Below are positions 39,740 to 47,302 of a stretch of 64,000 nt of DNA, piece by piece. Every line of letters begins with the position of its first letter. Position 1 is the first letter of the stretch. The DNA lies in contig CAJUEV010000002.1 of assembly GCA_910585785.1 (NCBI GenBank), forward strand, positions 51,226 to 115,225, given 5' to 3'. The DNA comes from an uncultured Christensenella sp. GTDB lineage: Bacteria; Bacillota; Clostridia; Christensenellales; Borkfalkiaceae. The position numbers and the translations under genes were made by a program. Below the pieces are notes generated by a model. The model was given only the letters and a program-made list of their open reading frames with translations, was not told the origin of the DNA and did no database searches.

Positions 39740-40795
39740 TCAGTTTTTGGTAATTTTTACGCTTACGATTCTTATAGCGACTTTGGGCATATTGAAAACT
39801 TCTTCAATCTGCCTTGTGGTGTAATACTTTCCGTCCGCGTTAGGTTTGCCGTCGGAAGTCGGTTCGTAAACGGTTATGTCCACGTCCGAACTTTTTACGG
39901 TGTAGGACTGCGTGCCGTAAGCGTCGTCAAAGTAATCCGCAACGTCGTTTTTAAAATCGTCCAAATCGTCCGTGCTTCTCACTTTGCCGAATACGCAATA
40001 GTTGCTTTCGCTGTTGGAAGACGTGCCCATCTGCACTGCAAAAGCCGCGGTAGCGCTGTTGTATTTATTGTTTGCCTGAATAATTTCGTTTGAAGTAGGA
40101 GTTACGAAAACCATACTCTTTGAAGCGTTTTCCGCGTCGCTTGCGGGATAATAAAACATTTTCAGGCTGCCGGAAGTCGCCGAAAGCGCGCCGTTTTTAA
40201 TTTCCTGCTGAATGTTGTTTTTAAACTCTCCCATAAGCGTGGGCATAGCGTAATCGTCGCTAATAACGCGCACGGGCGAAGCGCCGGGCGTGCTGCCGTC
40301 AACCGTCTTGCCGTTCTTGTCCACGTAAACAACGTTGCCGTTTTTATCCGTTTTGAAAAGAGTGTTCGCATATACGCTGGGCGTAATTTTGCCGTTTTTA
40401 AAAAGGTCTAAAAACTCGTTTTCCTTGGAGTGGTTGGCATAATACTCGCTTACCGTGCCTTCGTCGCCCGCAACCGCGTCGTTATACGCTTCCTTTTCAT
40501 ATGAATACGCGCCGGTAAACCACTCTCCCGTGCTGTAATCGTGTATTACGGTATTGTCGTAATATCCCGATTTGGAAAGTTCGATAAAGCGCTTTACGGT
40601 ATTGGGATACATATTTCTGTACAAATCGTAATCCAAAACGTACTCTTTGGCAGTTTCGCCCGTGACGAATTCAAACGTGATTCTCGCGCGGGGGCGTTTG
40701 GTTTCTATCGAGCACGCCGTAACCGAGGCGGAAACGCCCACGGCAAGCGCAAGCGCCGTAACGGCAACAAGTTTTTTTATTTTTCCGAATTTCAT
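39740..40795 (-). CDS. Cyclophilin-type peptidylprolyl isomerase lipoprotein with insertions
   Basis: A 351-residue secreted lipoprotein: signal peptide with a lipobox ending at C28 (SVTAC). The body has the cyclophilin-like elements TVKRFIELSKSGYYDNTVIHDY (about 66-87, cf. TxxNFxxLxxxGxYdgtxFHR) and, near 255-280, FAVQMGTSSNSESNYCVFGKV, matching the FxI...GSQFFI and FGKV elements. Between them an insertion of about 160 residues (charged, Tyr/Asn-rich) has no counterpart. The active-site FHR arginine is replaced: the motif reads VIHDY. Catalysis is therefore doubtful; it may be a folding or binding protein. Its promoter is at 40841-40869 and it is monocistronic. Confidence 0.8.
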   Translation of the reverse strand: MKFGKIKKLVAVTALALAVGVSASVTACSIETKRPRARITFEFVTGETAKEYVLDYDLYRNMYPNTVKRFIELSKSGYYDNTVIHDYSTGEWFTGAYSYEKEAYNDAVAGDEGTVSEYYANHSKENEFLDLFKNGKITPSVYANTLFKTDKNGNVVYVDKNGKTVDGSTPGASPVRVISDDYAMPTLMGEFKNNIQQEIKNGALSATSGSLKMFYYPASDAENASKSMVFVTPTSNEIIQANNKYNSATAAFAVQMGTSSNSESNYCVFGKVRSTDDLDDFKNDVADYFDDAYGTQSYTVKSSDVDITVYEPTSDGKPNADGKYYTTRQIEEVFNMPKVAIRIVSVKITKN

Positions 40796-40840
40796 AAATG
40801 TCTTTCCGTATCTGTTTGTTATTTATAAATATACCGTTCT

Positions 40841-40869
40841 ATTTTACTTTTAAAAAGCCGCCTCGTCAA
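40841..40869 (-). promoter_or_regulatory. Promoter of the cyclophilin-like gene
   Basis: On the minus strand TTGACG (40869-40864) and TAAAAT (40846-40841) are separated by 17 bp. Confidence 0.78.
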
Positions 40870-40958
40870 GCGTTTTGACAAACACCCGCCAAATTCTTTT
40901 AAAAAATAACGCTTTCGCGCAAAATTACAGGCGTTTAAAATTTTACGTAAACGACAAT

Positions 40959-40989
40959 CCGCCCCGAACGTGCAAGCCGTTCGGGGCGG
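40959..40989 (-). terminator. Terminator of rplJL
   Basis: A 12-bp perfect stem (CCGCCCCGAACG and its complement) with a 7-nt loop, followed on the minus strand by ATTGTCGTTT. It lies 27 nt after the rplL stop; rpoBC does not follow. Confidence 0.85.
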
Positions 40990-41015
40990 AATTAAATTGG
41001 TTTAAACCGTAAAAA

Positions 41016-41393
41016 TTATTCAAGAACCGCGGTAGCGCCTGCTGCTTTAAGGTCAGCAAGAATTTTTTCTGCGTCTTCCTTAGCAACGTTCTCTTTAAGA
41101 ACGCCGCCCTTTTCAACAGCGGTCTTCGCTTCAACAAGTCCAAGACCCGTGAACGCGCGTACAACTTTGATAACGTCTATTTTCTTAGCGCCGGCGTCTT
41201 TAAGAACAACGTTGAATTCGGTCTTTTCTTCTGCTGCGGCTGCGGGAGCGGCGCCGGCTGCGGGAGCAGCGGCAACAGCTACGGGAGCGGCTGCGCTTAC
41301 GCCGAATTCTTCTTCCAAAGCCTTTACAAGTTCGTTGAGTTCAAGAACGGTCATATTTTTGATTTCGTCAATATATTTCTTAACGTCTGCCAT
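41016..41393 (-). CDS. rplL: 50S ribosomal protein L7/L12
   Basis: L7/L12 forms the multimeric stalk that recruits translational GTPases. The 125 residues have the N-terminal dimer domain, an Ala/Pro-rich hinge (AAPVAVAAAPAAGAAPAA) and the C-terminal domain KTEFNVVLKDAGAKKIDVIKVVRAFTGLGLVEAKTAVEKGG. It follows rplJ by 132 nt. A strong terminator follows, so the usual rpoB-rpoC genes are separate in this genome. Confidence 0.97.
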   Translation of the reverse strand: MADVKKYIDEIKNMTVLELNELVKALEEEFGVSAAAPVAVAAAPAAGAAPAAAAEEKTEFNVVLKDAGAKKIDVIKVVRAFTGLGLVEAKTAVEKGGVLKENVAKEDAEKILADLKAAGATAVLE

Positions 41394-41525
41394 TTTATTT
41401 AATCTCCTGAAAATTTTATATTTTATGATTTTTTTTATTTTTATATTTTGCGCTTTTAGGTTGCGCCTACCGCTTCGATATAAATATAATTCAATTTACC
41501 GCTGCGCCTTCGCTACGCGATACAA

Positions 41526-42047
41526 TCAACCTTTCTGCTCCGCAATGGCGCCCAATACGCGTACGATACCCGCAACAAGGTTGTTGAGCACGCCTGCAAA
41601 GTTGGAAAGCGGAGCCTGCATAGAGCCCAGCATCTTTGCAACGAGTTCTTCCCTCGAAGGCATAGAGGCCAAAGCCTTAACGCCCGCTTTGTCTACGTAT
41701 GCGTTGTCCACAAACGCGCTTTTAAGTTCTACCTTTCCTTCGTAGTCCTTAACCGCGCCGAGCATCACCTTAGCCGCGTTTGTTTCGTCCGAGCCGAACG
41801 TAACGCCCGTAGGGCCGTTAAGGTCAGCGTCGAAATCGTGATAGCCCAAATCGTTCAAAGCCTTTCTTACAAGGGTGTTTTTGTAAACCTTGTATTCGCA
41901 GCCCGCTTTTTTGCACTTGCTGCGCAGTTCGGATACTTCCTTGACGGTAAGTTTGTTGTAATCTACAAATACAACCGACTTGGACGCCTTGATTTTATCC
42001 GTAATTTCCTGAACGACGACTTTTTTCGCTTCAAAATTAGCCGACAA
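41526..42047 (-). CDS. rplJ: 50S ribosomal protein L10
   Basis: L10 anchors the L7/L12 stalk and autoregulates by binding its leader RNA. The 173 residues begin with a TTG start (read as Met) at 42047, with GGAGG 7 nt upstream, and include KASKSVVFVDYNKLTVKEVSELRSKCKKAGCEYKVYKNTLVRKAL and the C-terminal L7/L12-binding helix. The leader (42048-42215) and promoter (42222-42250) are described separately. Confidence 0.97.
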   Translation of the reverse strand: MSANFEAKKVVVQEITDKIKASKSVVFVDYNKLTVKEVSELRSKCKKAGCEYKVYKNTLVRKALNDLGYHDFDADLNGPTGVTFGSDETNAAKVMLGAVKDYEGKVELKSAFVDNAYVDKAGVKALASMPSREELVAKMLGSMQAPLSNFAGVLNNLVAGIVRVLGAIAEQKG

Positions 42048-42215
42048 ATCTTTACCTCCTTCTTTTTTTCAAAGAAATAAAATTCCCTGCCGCCGTATGG
42101 GAGCAGGGAAAATTTTTACGCGAAACGCGCTTAAGAATCTTAAAAAACCTTGCACCTCGGCGGGAGATTAAGTCGTTAAGACGCCCGCTTTCTACGGCAA
42201 CAAATTAAATTTTCG
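42048..42215 (-). promoter_or_regulatory. L10 leader (autoregulatory ribosomal protein leader)
   Basis: The 168-nt leader has the L10-leader pattern: a stem-closing region (GTAGAAAGCGGG ... CCCGCCGAGGTGCAAGG) with the conserved GCCGAGGTG element, then a terminator hairpin TTCCCTGC / GCAGGGAA (42083-42110) followed by a T-rich stretch. This fits L10(L7/L12)4 binding promoting termination before rplJ. Confidence 0.82.
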
Positions 42216-42221
42216 TGTTGT

Positions 42222-42250
42222 AGTATATCCTTACCGCAAAATTTTGTCAA
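42222..42250 (-). promoter_or_regulatory. rplJL promoter
   Basis: On the minus strand TTGACA (42250-42245) and TATACT (42227-42222) are separated by 17 bp. Confidence 0.9.
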
Positions 42251-42295
42251 ACGTTTTTACGGCGAATATTCAAAATTGCTTAATCTGTATAAGAT

Positions 42296-42985
42296 TTAGC
42301 CTTTGTTGTAGTTTACGCGCACGCCGGGGCCCATAGTTGCGGAAAGGGTAACGCTTTTTATATACTGTCCCTTCGCGGTAGCGGGCTTCGCCTTTACGAC
42401 TGCGTCCATAAGCGCGTTGAAGTTTTCGGTAAGTTTTTCCACGCCGAACGACTTTTTGCCTATTGCAACGTGAATTATAGCCGTTTTATCCAGACGGTAT
42501 TCAACCTTACCTGCCTTAACTTCTTTAACAGCCTTGGCTACGTCCATAGTTACGGTGCCGCTCTTGGGGTTGGGCATCAAGCCTTTGGGTCCGAGAATTC
42601 TACCTATTCTACCTACCATACCCATCATATCGGGAGTGGTAATCATAACGTCGAAGTCAAACCAGTTTTGCGACTGTATGCGCTGAATGGTTTCTTCCGC
42701 GCCTACATAATCCGCGCCGGCAGCCGTAGCCGCGTCCGCCTTGTCGCCCTTTGCAATAACCAAAACTTTTTTGGTTTTGCCGGTACCGTTGGGAAGGACG
42801 AGAACGCCGCGCACCTGCTGGTCCGCCTGTCTGGGGTCTACGCCCAAACGGATGTGAAGTTCGATAGTTTCGTCAAATTTTGCCTTTGCGGTATCAATAA
42901 CTATTTTAGCCGCTTCGTTGAGTTCGTAAGATTTGGAACGGTCGTAAGAAGCGACGCTTTCACCGTATTTTTTAGAAAGTTTCAT
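42296..42985 (-). CDS. rplA: 50S ribosomal protein L1
   Basis: L1 forms the mobile stalk at the E site. The 229 residues include the standard VDPRQADQQVRGVLVLPNGTGKTKKVLV, the signature DVMITTPDMMGMVGRIGRILGPKGLMPNPKSGTV, and the C-terminal AKPATAKGQYIKSVTLSATMGPGVRVNYN. It follows rplK by 11 nt. Downstream the rplJL leader has its own promoter. Confidence 0.97.
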   Translation of the reverse strand: MKLSKKYGESVASYDRSKSYELNEAAKIVIDTAKAKFDETIELHIRLGVDPRQADQQVRGVLVLPNGTGKTKKVLVIAKGDKADAATAAGADYVGAEETIQRIQSQNWFDFDVMITTPDMMGMVGRIGRILGPKGLMPNPKSGTVTMDVAKAVKEVKAGKVEYRLDKTAIIHVAIGKKSFGVEKLTENFNALMDAVVKAKPATAKGQYIKSVTLSATMGPGVRVNYNKG

Positions 42986-42996
42986 TTTGCGCCTCC

Positions 42997-43422
42997 TTAC
43001 TCCTCAACCGTAACGCCCATAGAGCGCGCCGTGCCTTTAACCATACTTTTTGCCGAATCAAGACTGTCGCAGTTTAAGTCGGGCATTTTGGTTTTGGCAA
43101 TTTCTTCCACCTGCGCTTTGGTCAGTTTACCGACTTTATCCCTGTTGGGACGCGCGCTTGCCGTGTCTATACCCAGCGCCTTTTTGATAAGGACGGGTGT
43201 GGGCGGCGTTTTCAACTCGAAGGTGAAACTTCTGTCCTGATAAATGGTTACAACGCAAGGGATAATAAGTCCCGCCTGAGCGGCTGTCTTTGCGTTGAAT
43301 TCTTTGGTAAAGCCGGGAATGTTGATTCCGTGGGGGCCAAGCGTAGAACCTACGGGAGGCGCGGGAGTTGCTTTACCGGCGGGAAGTTGCAGTTTTACAA
43401 CCGCCGTAATCTTCTTTGCCAT
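42997..43422 (-). CDS. rplK: 50S ribosomal protein L11
   Basis: L11 lies at the GTPase-associated centre, the thiostrepton site. The 141 residues begin MAKKITAVVKLQLPAGKATPAPPVGSTLGPHGINIPGFTKEFN, a full family signature, and end in the RNA-binding domain with LTKAQVEEIAKTKMPDLNCDSLDSAKSMVKGTARSMGV. It follows nusG by 111 nt. Confidence 0.97.
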   Translation of the reverse strand: MAKKITAVVKLQLPAGKATPAPPVGSTLGPHGINIPGFTKEFNAKTAAQAGLIIPCVVTIYQDRSFTFELKTPPTPVLIKKALGIDTASARPNRDKVGKLTKAQVEEIAKTKMPDLNCDSLDSAKSMVKGTARSMGVTVEE

Positions 43423-43533
43423 AAATATAAATCTCCTTAGTGGTATTTACGAACGCGCCAGTGCGTAAAAAATTTAACGCGTTCTCCCACCCAAACGTTC
43501 CGCATAACGAAACGGTTTTAACTTTGTCAATAA

Positions 43534-44073
43534 TTAATCCAGTTTGCGTATCTGGATATATTCCACTTCGACGTCCGTATTTCTGCCGAACATCTGAATG
43601 TTTACCTTCGCTTTTTTGGCAAGGTCGTTAAGTTCGGTAATAGTTCCTTCAAATCCTTCCAGAGGACCGGAATCCACGCCGACTTTGTCCCCTATCGCAA
43701 ACGCCGCGTCGGGGTCCACTTCTTCCAAACGCATTTTGCGGATTTCGTCCTTCTTCATAGGGATAGGTCTGCCCTGAGGACCTACAAAGCCCGTAACGCC
43801 GCGGGTATTGGTCACCCAATACCATAACTGGTTGGAATATATCATCTTTATAAAGACATAGCAGGGTAAAAGCTTGCGCTCTACAACTTTGCGTTTGCCG
43901 TTTTTTTCTTCGATAGTCTGTTCCATAGGAATCTTGACGTCGAAAATCATATCCTGCAAATTGTTGTTTTCAATAAGCCGTTCCAGACTGTCCTTCACCA
44001 TAGACTCGTAACCGGCGTATGTGTGAAGAATGTACCAGCAAGGATTTTCGGTATCAGCTACCATCGTCGCCAT
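43534..44073 (-). CDS. nusG: Transcription termination/antitermination factor NusG
   Basis: NusG binds RNA polymerase and couples it to S10/NusE or Rho. The 179 residues have the NGN domain (CWYILHTYAGYESMVKDSL ... KMIYSNQLWYWVTNTRGVTGFVG) and the C-terminal KOW domain (DKVGVDSGPLEGFEGTITEL). It lies 2 nt after secE, a normal pair. A four-residue polar lead precedes the family start. Confidence 0.97.
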   Translation of the reverse strand: MATMVADTENPCWYILHTYAGYESMVKDSLERLIENNNLQDMIFDVKIPMEQTIEEKNGKRKVVERKLLPCYVFIKMIYSNQLWYWVTNTRGVTGFVGPQGRPIPMKKDEIRKMRLEEVDPDAAFAIGDKVGVDSGPLEGFEGTITELNDLAKKAKVNIQMFGRNTDVEVEYIQIRKLD

Positions 44074-44075
44074 AT

Positions 44076-44312
44076 TTACTTACCACCCAAACCGGTCAAC
44101 AGCCCGAACAGATATTGAAGCAACGCGTTTAAACCCGTTATAGCAACAAGAAAAACAAGCACCACTACCAAAACCACGCAAGTGGTCTTTACAACCTTGG
44201 GGAAAGTGGGCCACGTCACCCTTTTAAGTTCGGAAAACGTTTCCTTTATCTTTCTGCCCATTCTAACGAAAATATTGGGCTTTTTAGCGTCGGTATTTTT
44301 TTGATTCGCCAT
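44076..44312 (-). CDS. secE: Preprotein translocase subunit SecE
   Basis: SecE clamps the SecY channel. The 78-residue protein has an amphipathic N-terminal region (RMGRKIKETFSELKRVTWPTFPKVVKTT) with the conserved ELKRVTWP and one transmembrane segment (about 45-66). It forms a transcript with rpmG and nusG, the conserved order rpmG-secE-nusG-rplKA. Confidence 0.96.
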   Translation of the reverse strand: MANQKNTDAKKPNIFVRMGRKIKETFSELKRVTWPTFPKVVKTTCVVLVVVLVFLVAITGLNALLQYLFGLLTGLGGK

Positions 44313-44450
44313 AATAAACCTCTATCTAAAATTCACGGCGCGCGCAACTATAAAATAATTTATACGCGGCGCGCGTAAGCCGCGCTCGGGCAAGCGATAC
44401 GGCGCGTTTACGTAATTTTGCTTTTAAGCGCAAAATCCGCAAAGCGCAGA

Positions 44451-44618
44451 TTACTTGCTTTCCTTATGCTCGGTATGCTTTTTGCAGAAAGGGCAATATT
44501 TGGAAATTGTCAGCCTGTCGGGGTCGTTGCGCTTGTTTTTGTAACTGTCGTAGTTACGGTGCTTGCACTCGGTGCATTCAAGCGTTATCTTTGTTCTGAC
44601 ATCAGTTTTTTTAGCCAT
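44451..44618 (-). CDS. rpmG: 50S ribosomal protein L33 (zinc form)
   Basis: A 55-residue protein read from ATG 44618: MAKKTDVRTKITLECTECKH begins it. C15, C18, C42 and C45 are the zinc ligands. L33 contacts E-site tRNA. The gene heads rpmG-secE-nusG-rplK-rplA under the promoter at 44671-44700. Its ribosome binding site is weak (GGAG lies about 17 nt upstream of the ATG). Confidence 0.96.
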   Translation of the reverse strand: MAKKTDVRTKITLECTECKHRNYDSYKNKRNDPDRLTISKYCPFCKKHTEHKESK

Positions 44619-44670
44619 CTTGGAAAAACTCCGTACAAAAAAATTACACCCCCCTTTTGGGTGCTTACTG

Positions 44671-44700
44671 AGTTTAGCACACCAAACGGGGGCTTGTCAA
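44671..44700 (-). promoter_or_regulatory. rpmG-secE-nusG-rplKA promoter
   Basis: On the minus strand a perfect TTGACA (44700-44695) and TAAACT (44676-44671) are separated by 18 bp, about 47 nt before the L33 start. A short CACCC/GGGTG hairpin followed by a T run lies in the leader. Confidence 0.78.
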
Positions 44701-44777
44701 CATATTTTTTATCTGTTTTAAATACTTTTAATTTAATTTTAAGCGCAAAAAACAGATTTGCCGCGTCCGCGTCAAAC

Positions 44778-45224
44778 TCAGTTGAGGTTTCCGTCGGAAT
44801 TGCTTGACGTTGTGAAAGCGAAAACGTCCCTGTCGTCGGGGAAAATGGGTCCCGCTATTACGGGCAGATACAGGGGAGGGATATGCGCGTTTGCCGTAAG
44901 GTTGGAAACCGCCGCGCGAAGGTAGGGATATAAAGTTTTGGTAGCCTCTATAACAAACCTTCTCTCCTCGTCCTGATTTTTAACTTCCGTGACGTTGAAC
45001 ACGCCCACAAGCGTAACGTTTATGTCAAAGGGCTTGGGCTCGGCTTCCGTGCTTTCGATTTTCATAGTAAGCACTATGCAGTTAAGTTTGTCGTTGCCGT
45101 TTATTTTGCGCAGCTGGCGCGAAAACTGGGGTTTGATATCCAGCTTGTCGTTGGGCGCCAAGCGCACTTTGTTGAGTTTGAAAGAAAGTTCTTCAACGTT
45201 TATTCCCGAAAATTCGAATTTCAT
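44778..45224 (-). CDS. SecB-like export chaperone family protein
   Basis: A 148-residue protein whose C-terminal half matches the SecB fold: RRFVIEATKTLYPYLRAAVSNLTANAHIPPLYLPVIAG, the most conserved SecB region, which forms the tetramer interface. Classical SecB is a proteobacterial chaperone that keeps exported proteins unfolded for SecA; Bacillota copies are atypical, and solitary or toxin-antitoxin-linked SecB-like forms are known. It is beside the nusG-secE group and has its own promoter (45260-45288). No toxin-antitoxin gene is adjacent. The N-terminal half is divergent. A role in export or as a general chaperone is inferred. Confidence 0.82.
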   Translation of the reverse strand: MKFEFSGINVEELSFKLNKVRLAPNDKLDIKPQFSRQLRKINGNDKLNCIVLTMKIESTEAEPKPFDINVTLVGVFNVTEVKNQDEERRFVIEATKTLYPYLRAAVSNLTANAHIPPLYLPVIAGPIFPDDRDVFAFTTSSNSDGNLN

Positions 45225-45259
45225 AATTATAGTTTAATCTCCTTAGATTACTTTGCTCT

Positions 45260-45288
45260 ATTATACTTATTGCCCGCCCGATTGTCAA
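45260..45288 (-). promoter_or_regulatory. Promoter of the SecB-like gene
   Basis: On the minus strand perfect TTGACA (45288-45283) and TATAAT (45265-45260) are separated by 17 bp. AAGGAG lies 14 nt before the ATG, longer than usual. Confidence 0.88.
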
Positions 45289-45338
45289 CAAACCTGTGCT
45301 TTTTAATATTTTTTAAGGAAAAAATTTCCTTCGCCATC

Positions 45339-45367
45339 TTGAAAAACCGCGGATTGTATTTTATAAT
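45339..45367 (+). promoter_or_regulatory. RNase G/E promoter
   Basis: TTGAAA (45339-45344), 17 bp, TATAAT (45362-45367). The leader of about 80 nt carries a GCCGCC/GGCGGC stem (around 45386-45410). Confidence 0.82.
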
Positions 45368-45453
45368 AAGACGACGCGCGCTTTAAGCCGCCGCATAAAT
45401 CAGGGCGGCTGCCGCGCGGATTACGCGTAAAAACAACATTTTAAGGGTATGCA

Positions 45454-46947
45454 ATGTCAAGAAAAACGTTGTATTTCGACGGCTGTTGCGGCTATGTTAC
45501 GGCAGCCGTCACCGAAAACGGCAAACTTTCCGAATTCAATTACGAAAAAGCCCAGAAGGGCGGCATAGTGGGAAACGTTTACAAAGGAAGGGTTGAAAAC
45601 GTTTTACCGGGTATGCAGGCGGCGTTTGTGGATTGCGGGCTTGAACGCAACTGCTATCTTTCCGCCGAGGACGCTTTGCCCGACAAAGAAAAATACGAAG
45701 GAGGCTGCGCCTTCGCCCCCTCGCTGCCCGCGCTTAAAACGGGCGACGAAGTTATGGTGCAGGTGGTAAAACCGCCCGTCGGGAAAAAGGGCGCAAAAGT
45801 TACGCTTACCCCCTCTTTTGTAGGCAATTGCCTGATATATATGCCACAGATACCGTTTATAGGAGTTTCGCGCAAGATAGCGGACGCCGAACTGCGGCGC
45901 AATCTCGCTTTTTCGGCAGAGCGCCTTAAACAGCCGCACGAGGGACTTATTGTGCGCACCGCCGCGCCGTACGCAAAACGCGACCGCCTGCAATACGAAT
46001 ACGGCTTTTTAAAAAGCTCTTTCGAGGGAGTTAAAGAGGCGTTTGAAACCGCAAAAACGGGCGATTTGCTTTATACGGACTCGTCGCTGCCCGTGCGCGT
46101 TCTGCGCGACACGCTTGCAACCGACATCGAAAGCATTGTGGTTGGCACGCAACAACTTAAAACGCAGATTGACGGAATTATGGGCAGATTCCCCCCGCAC
46201 TCGCGCCGTCCCGTAATTTTTCATAATACGGGCAGGGATATGTTTGAGGAACTTGGCATTGCAAAGCAAATTGCCGAACTGACTTTGCCGCGCGCAGAAT
46301 TGGAAAACGGCGCGCATATCGTCATAGAAAGGACGGAAGCGCTTACCGTAGTGGACGTAAACACCGGCAAATTTACCGGCGACGACAGTCTGGAACAGAC
46401 GGTTTACTATACCAATATTTTAGCCGCGCGCGAAATTGCGCGACAGGTTCGCCTGAGAAACATAGGCGGAATCGTGGTGGTGGATTTTATAGATATGCAA
46501 AATCCCGCGCACAGGCTTGCGCTGTCGGAAGAGCTTGAACGCGCGCTGTCCCGCGACAAAGCAAAGTGCAAAGTTTTGCCTATGTCCGAATTCGGGCTGG
46601 TGCAATTCACACGTAAAAGAATGGGCGTCAACCCCTTTTCGCACATTATAAAGCCTTGCAGGCACTGTAAAGAAGCGGGACATACCTTAAAGGAAGAATA
46701 CGTAATATTCGGTCTGCGCGCCAAATTAATGAGTTTGGTTTGCGAAGGCGCAAAAAAGATACGCGCGGACATCAACGCGGAAGTGCTTGAACGGCTTGCC
46801 GCGTGGAGCGAACTGCTTGAAGACCTGCGCCAACGCTTTCCGGAAACGCAAATTTACGCCGTTCCGCACAAAACTTATCACGAAGAACAGTTAAACTTCC
46901 GCACCAACGACTTTGAAATTCCGAAAGAAGCGGTTAAACTTGTTTAA
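45454..46947 (+). CDS. rng: Ribonuclease E/G family protein
   Basis: An endoribonuclease of the RNase G/E family that cuts single-stranded RNA, acting in rRNA 5' processing and mRNA turnover. The 497 residues carry an N-terminal S1 domain (about 33-125), the 5'-sensor region, and the DNase-I-like catalytic core with the metal aspartates in TVVDVNTGKFTGD and GGIVVVDFIDM. The zinc-link motif PCRHCKEAGHTL follows the KRMGVNPFSHIIK segment. It has no long C-terminal scaffold, as in RNase G. AAGG lies 7 nt before the ATG at 45454. The gene is monocistronic and ends 4 nt into the convergent gene at 46944. Confidence 0.93.
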   Translation: MSRKTLYFDGCCGYVTAAVTENGKLSEFNYEKAQKGGIVGNVYKGRVENVLPGMQAAFVDCGLERNCYLSAEDALPDKEKYEGGCAFAPSLPALKTGDEVMVQVVKPPVGKKGAKVTLTPSFVGNCLIYMPQIPFIGVSRKIADAELRRNLAFSAERLKQPHEGLIVRTAAPYAKRDRLQYEYGFLKSSFEGVKEAFETAKTGDLLYTDSSLPVRVLRDTLATDIESIVVGTQQLKTQIDGIMGRFPPHSRRPVIFHNTGRDMFEELGIAKQIAELTLPRAELENGAHIVIERTEALTVVDVNTGKFTGDDSLEQTVYYTNILAAREIARQVRLRNIGGIVVVDFIDMQNPAHRLALSEELERALSRDKAKCKVLPMSEFGLVQFTRKRMGVNPFSHIIKPCRHCKEAGHTLKEEYVIFGLRAKLMSLVCEGAKKIRADINAEVLERLAAWSELLEDLRQRFPETQIYAVPHKTYHEEQLNFRTNDFEIPKEAVKLV

Positions 46948-47207
46948 AAAAAGGCTTCCGCGCCAAGTTGCAAACCAAGTTTAAAACCTTGCTCGAAATT
47001 GTAAGCGCACGCCTCCGCTTCGACTGCACGCTGTAAAAAGTCCAAATCCCACAAAATTTTTTCCGCGCAATCCTCCGGCAGGTATAATTTGATTTTGTTT
47101 ATCAGTTTTTCCAACTGCCCGTTCAACCGTTTATATTCCTTACTTACCCCTATTTTTTCGCCGTTTCCCAGTTCGCCCGAAAATATTTGATTTATTATCG
47201 ACTTCAT
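46944..47207 (-). CDS. Small helical protein (DUF6809-like) under XRE operator control
   Basis: An 87-residue protein predicted to be mostly helical: SKEYKRLNGQLEKLINKIKLYLPEDCAEKILWDLDFLQRAVEAEACAYNFEQGFKLGLQLGAEAFF. Its pattern (EYKxLxxxLxxLxxxLxxxL and a GFxxGxxLxxE tail) recalls a small family of clostridial proteins of unknown function, possibly DUF6809. It starts at 47207 (GGGAG, 9 nt upstream), not at the upstream 47258 codon inside the operator. It is divergent from two XRE genes and its promoter spacer is the operator itself. The stop codon overlaps that of RNase G/E on the opposite strand (TTAA). Function unknown. Confidence 0.78.
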   Translation of the reverse strand: MKSIINQIFSGELGNGEKIGVSKEYKRLNGQLEKLINKIKLYLPEDCAEKILWDLDFLQRAVEAEACAYNFEQGFKLGLQLGAEAFF

Positions 47208-47229
47208 AACTAATTTCTCCCGTACCGCA

Positions 47230-47258
47230 AGTATATTGCACAAATTTGTGCAAGTCAA
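47230..47258 (-). promoter_or_regulatory. Promoter of the DUF6809-like gene with embedded operator
   Basis: On the minus strand TTGACT (47258-47253) and TATACT (47235-47230) are separated by 17 bp that are wholly covered by the palindrome at 47236-47253. Confidence 0.85.
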
Positions 47259-47281
47259 GCAAATTGTACATAAATGTGCAA
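47236..47281. promoter_or_regulatory. Paired operators upstream of the tandem XRE genes
   Basis: Operator 1 (47236-47253) is the perfect 18-bp palindrome TTGCACAAATTTGTGCAA. Operator 2 (47264-47281) is TTGTACATAAATGTGCAA: its right half matches operator 1 and its left half differs. Starts are 28 bp apart. Operator 1 covers the minus-strand promoter spacer; operator 2 lies 22 nt before the first XRE start codon. The likely binders are the XRE proteins at 47303 and 47542. Confidence 0.82.
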
Positions 47282-47302
47282 AAATGTGAGCGGAGAAACA
47301 AA

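Noticed and set aside
44640..44665. Terminator in the rpmG leader
   Set aside because: The stem is only 5 bp (CACCC/GGGTG) with a TAA interruption before the T run; kept as a remark only.
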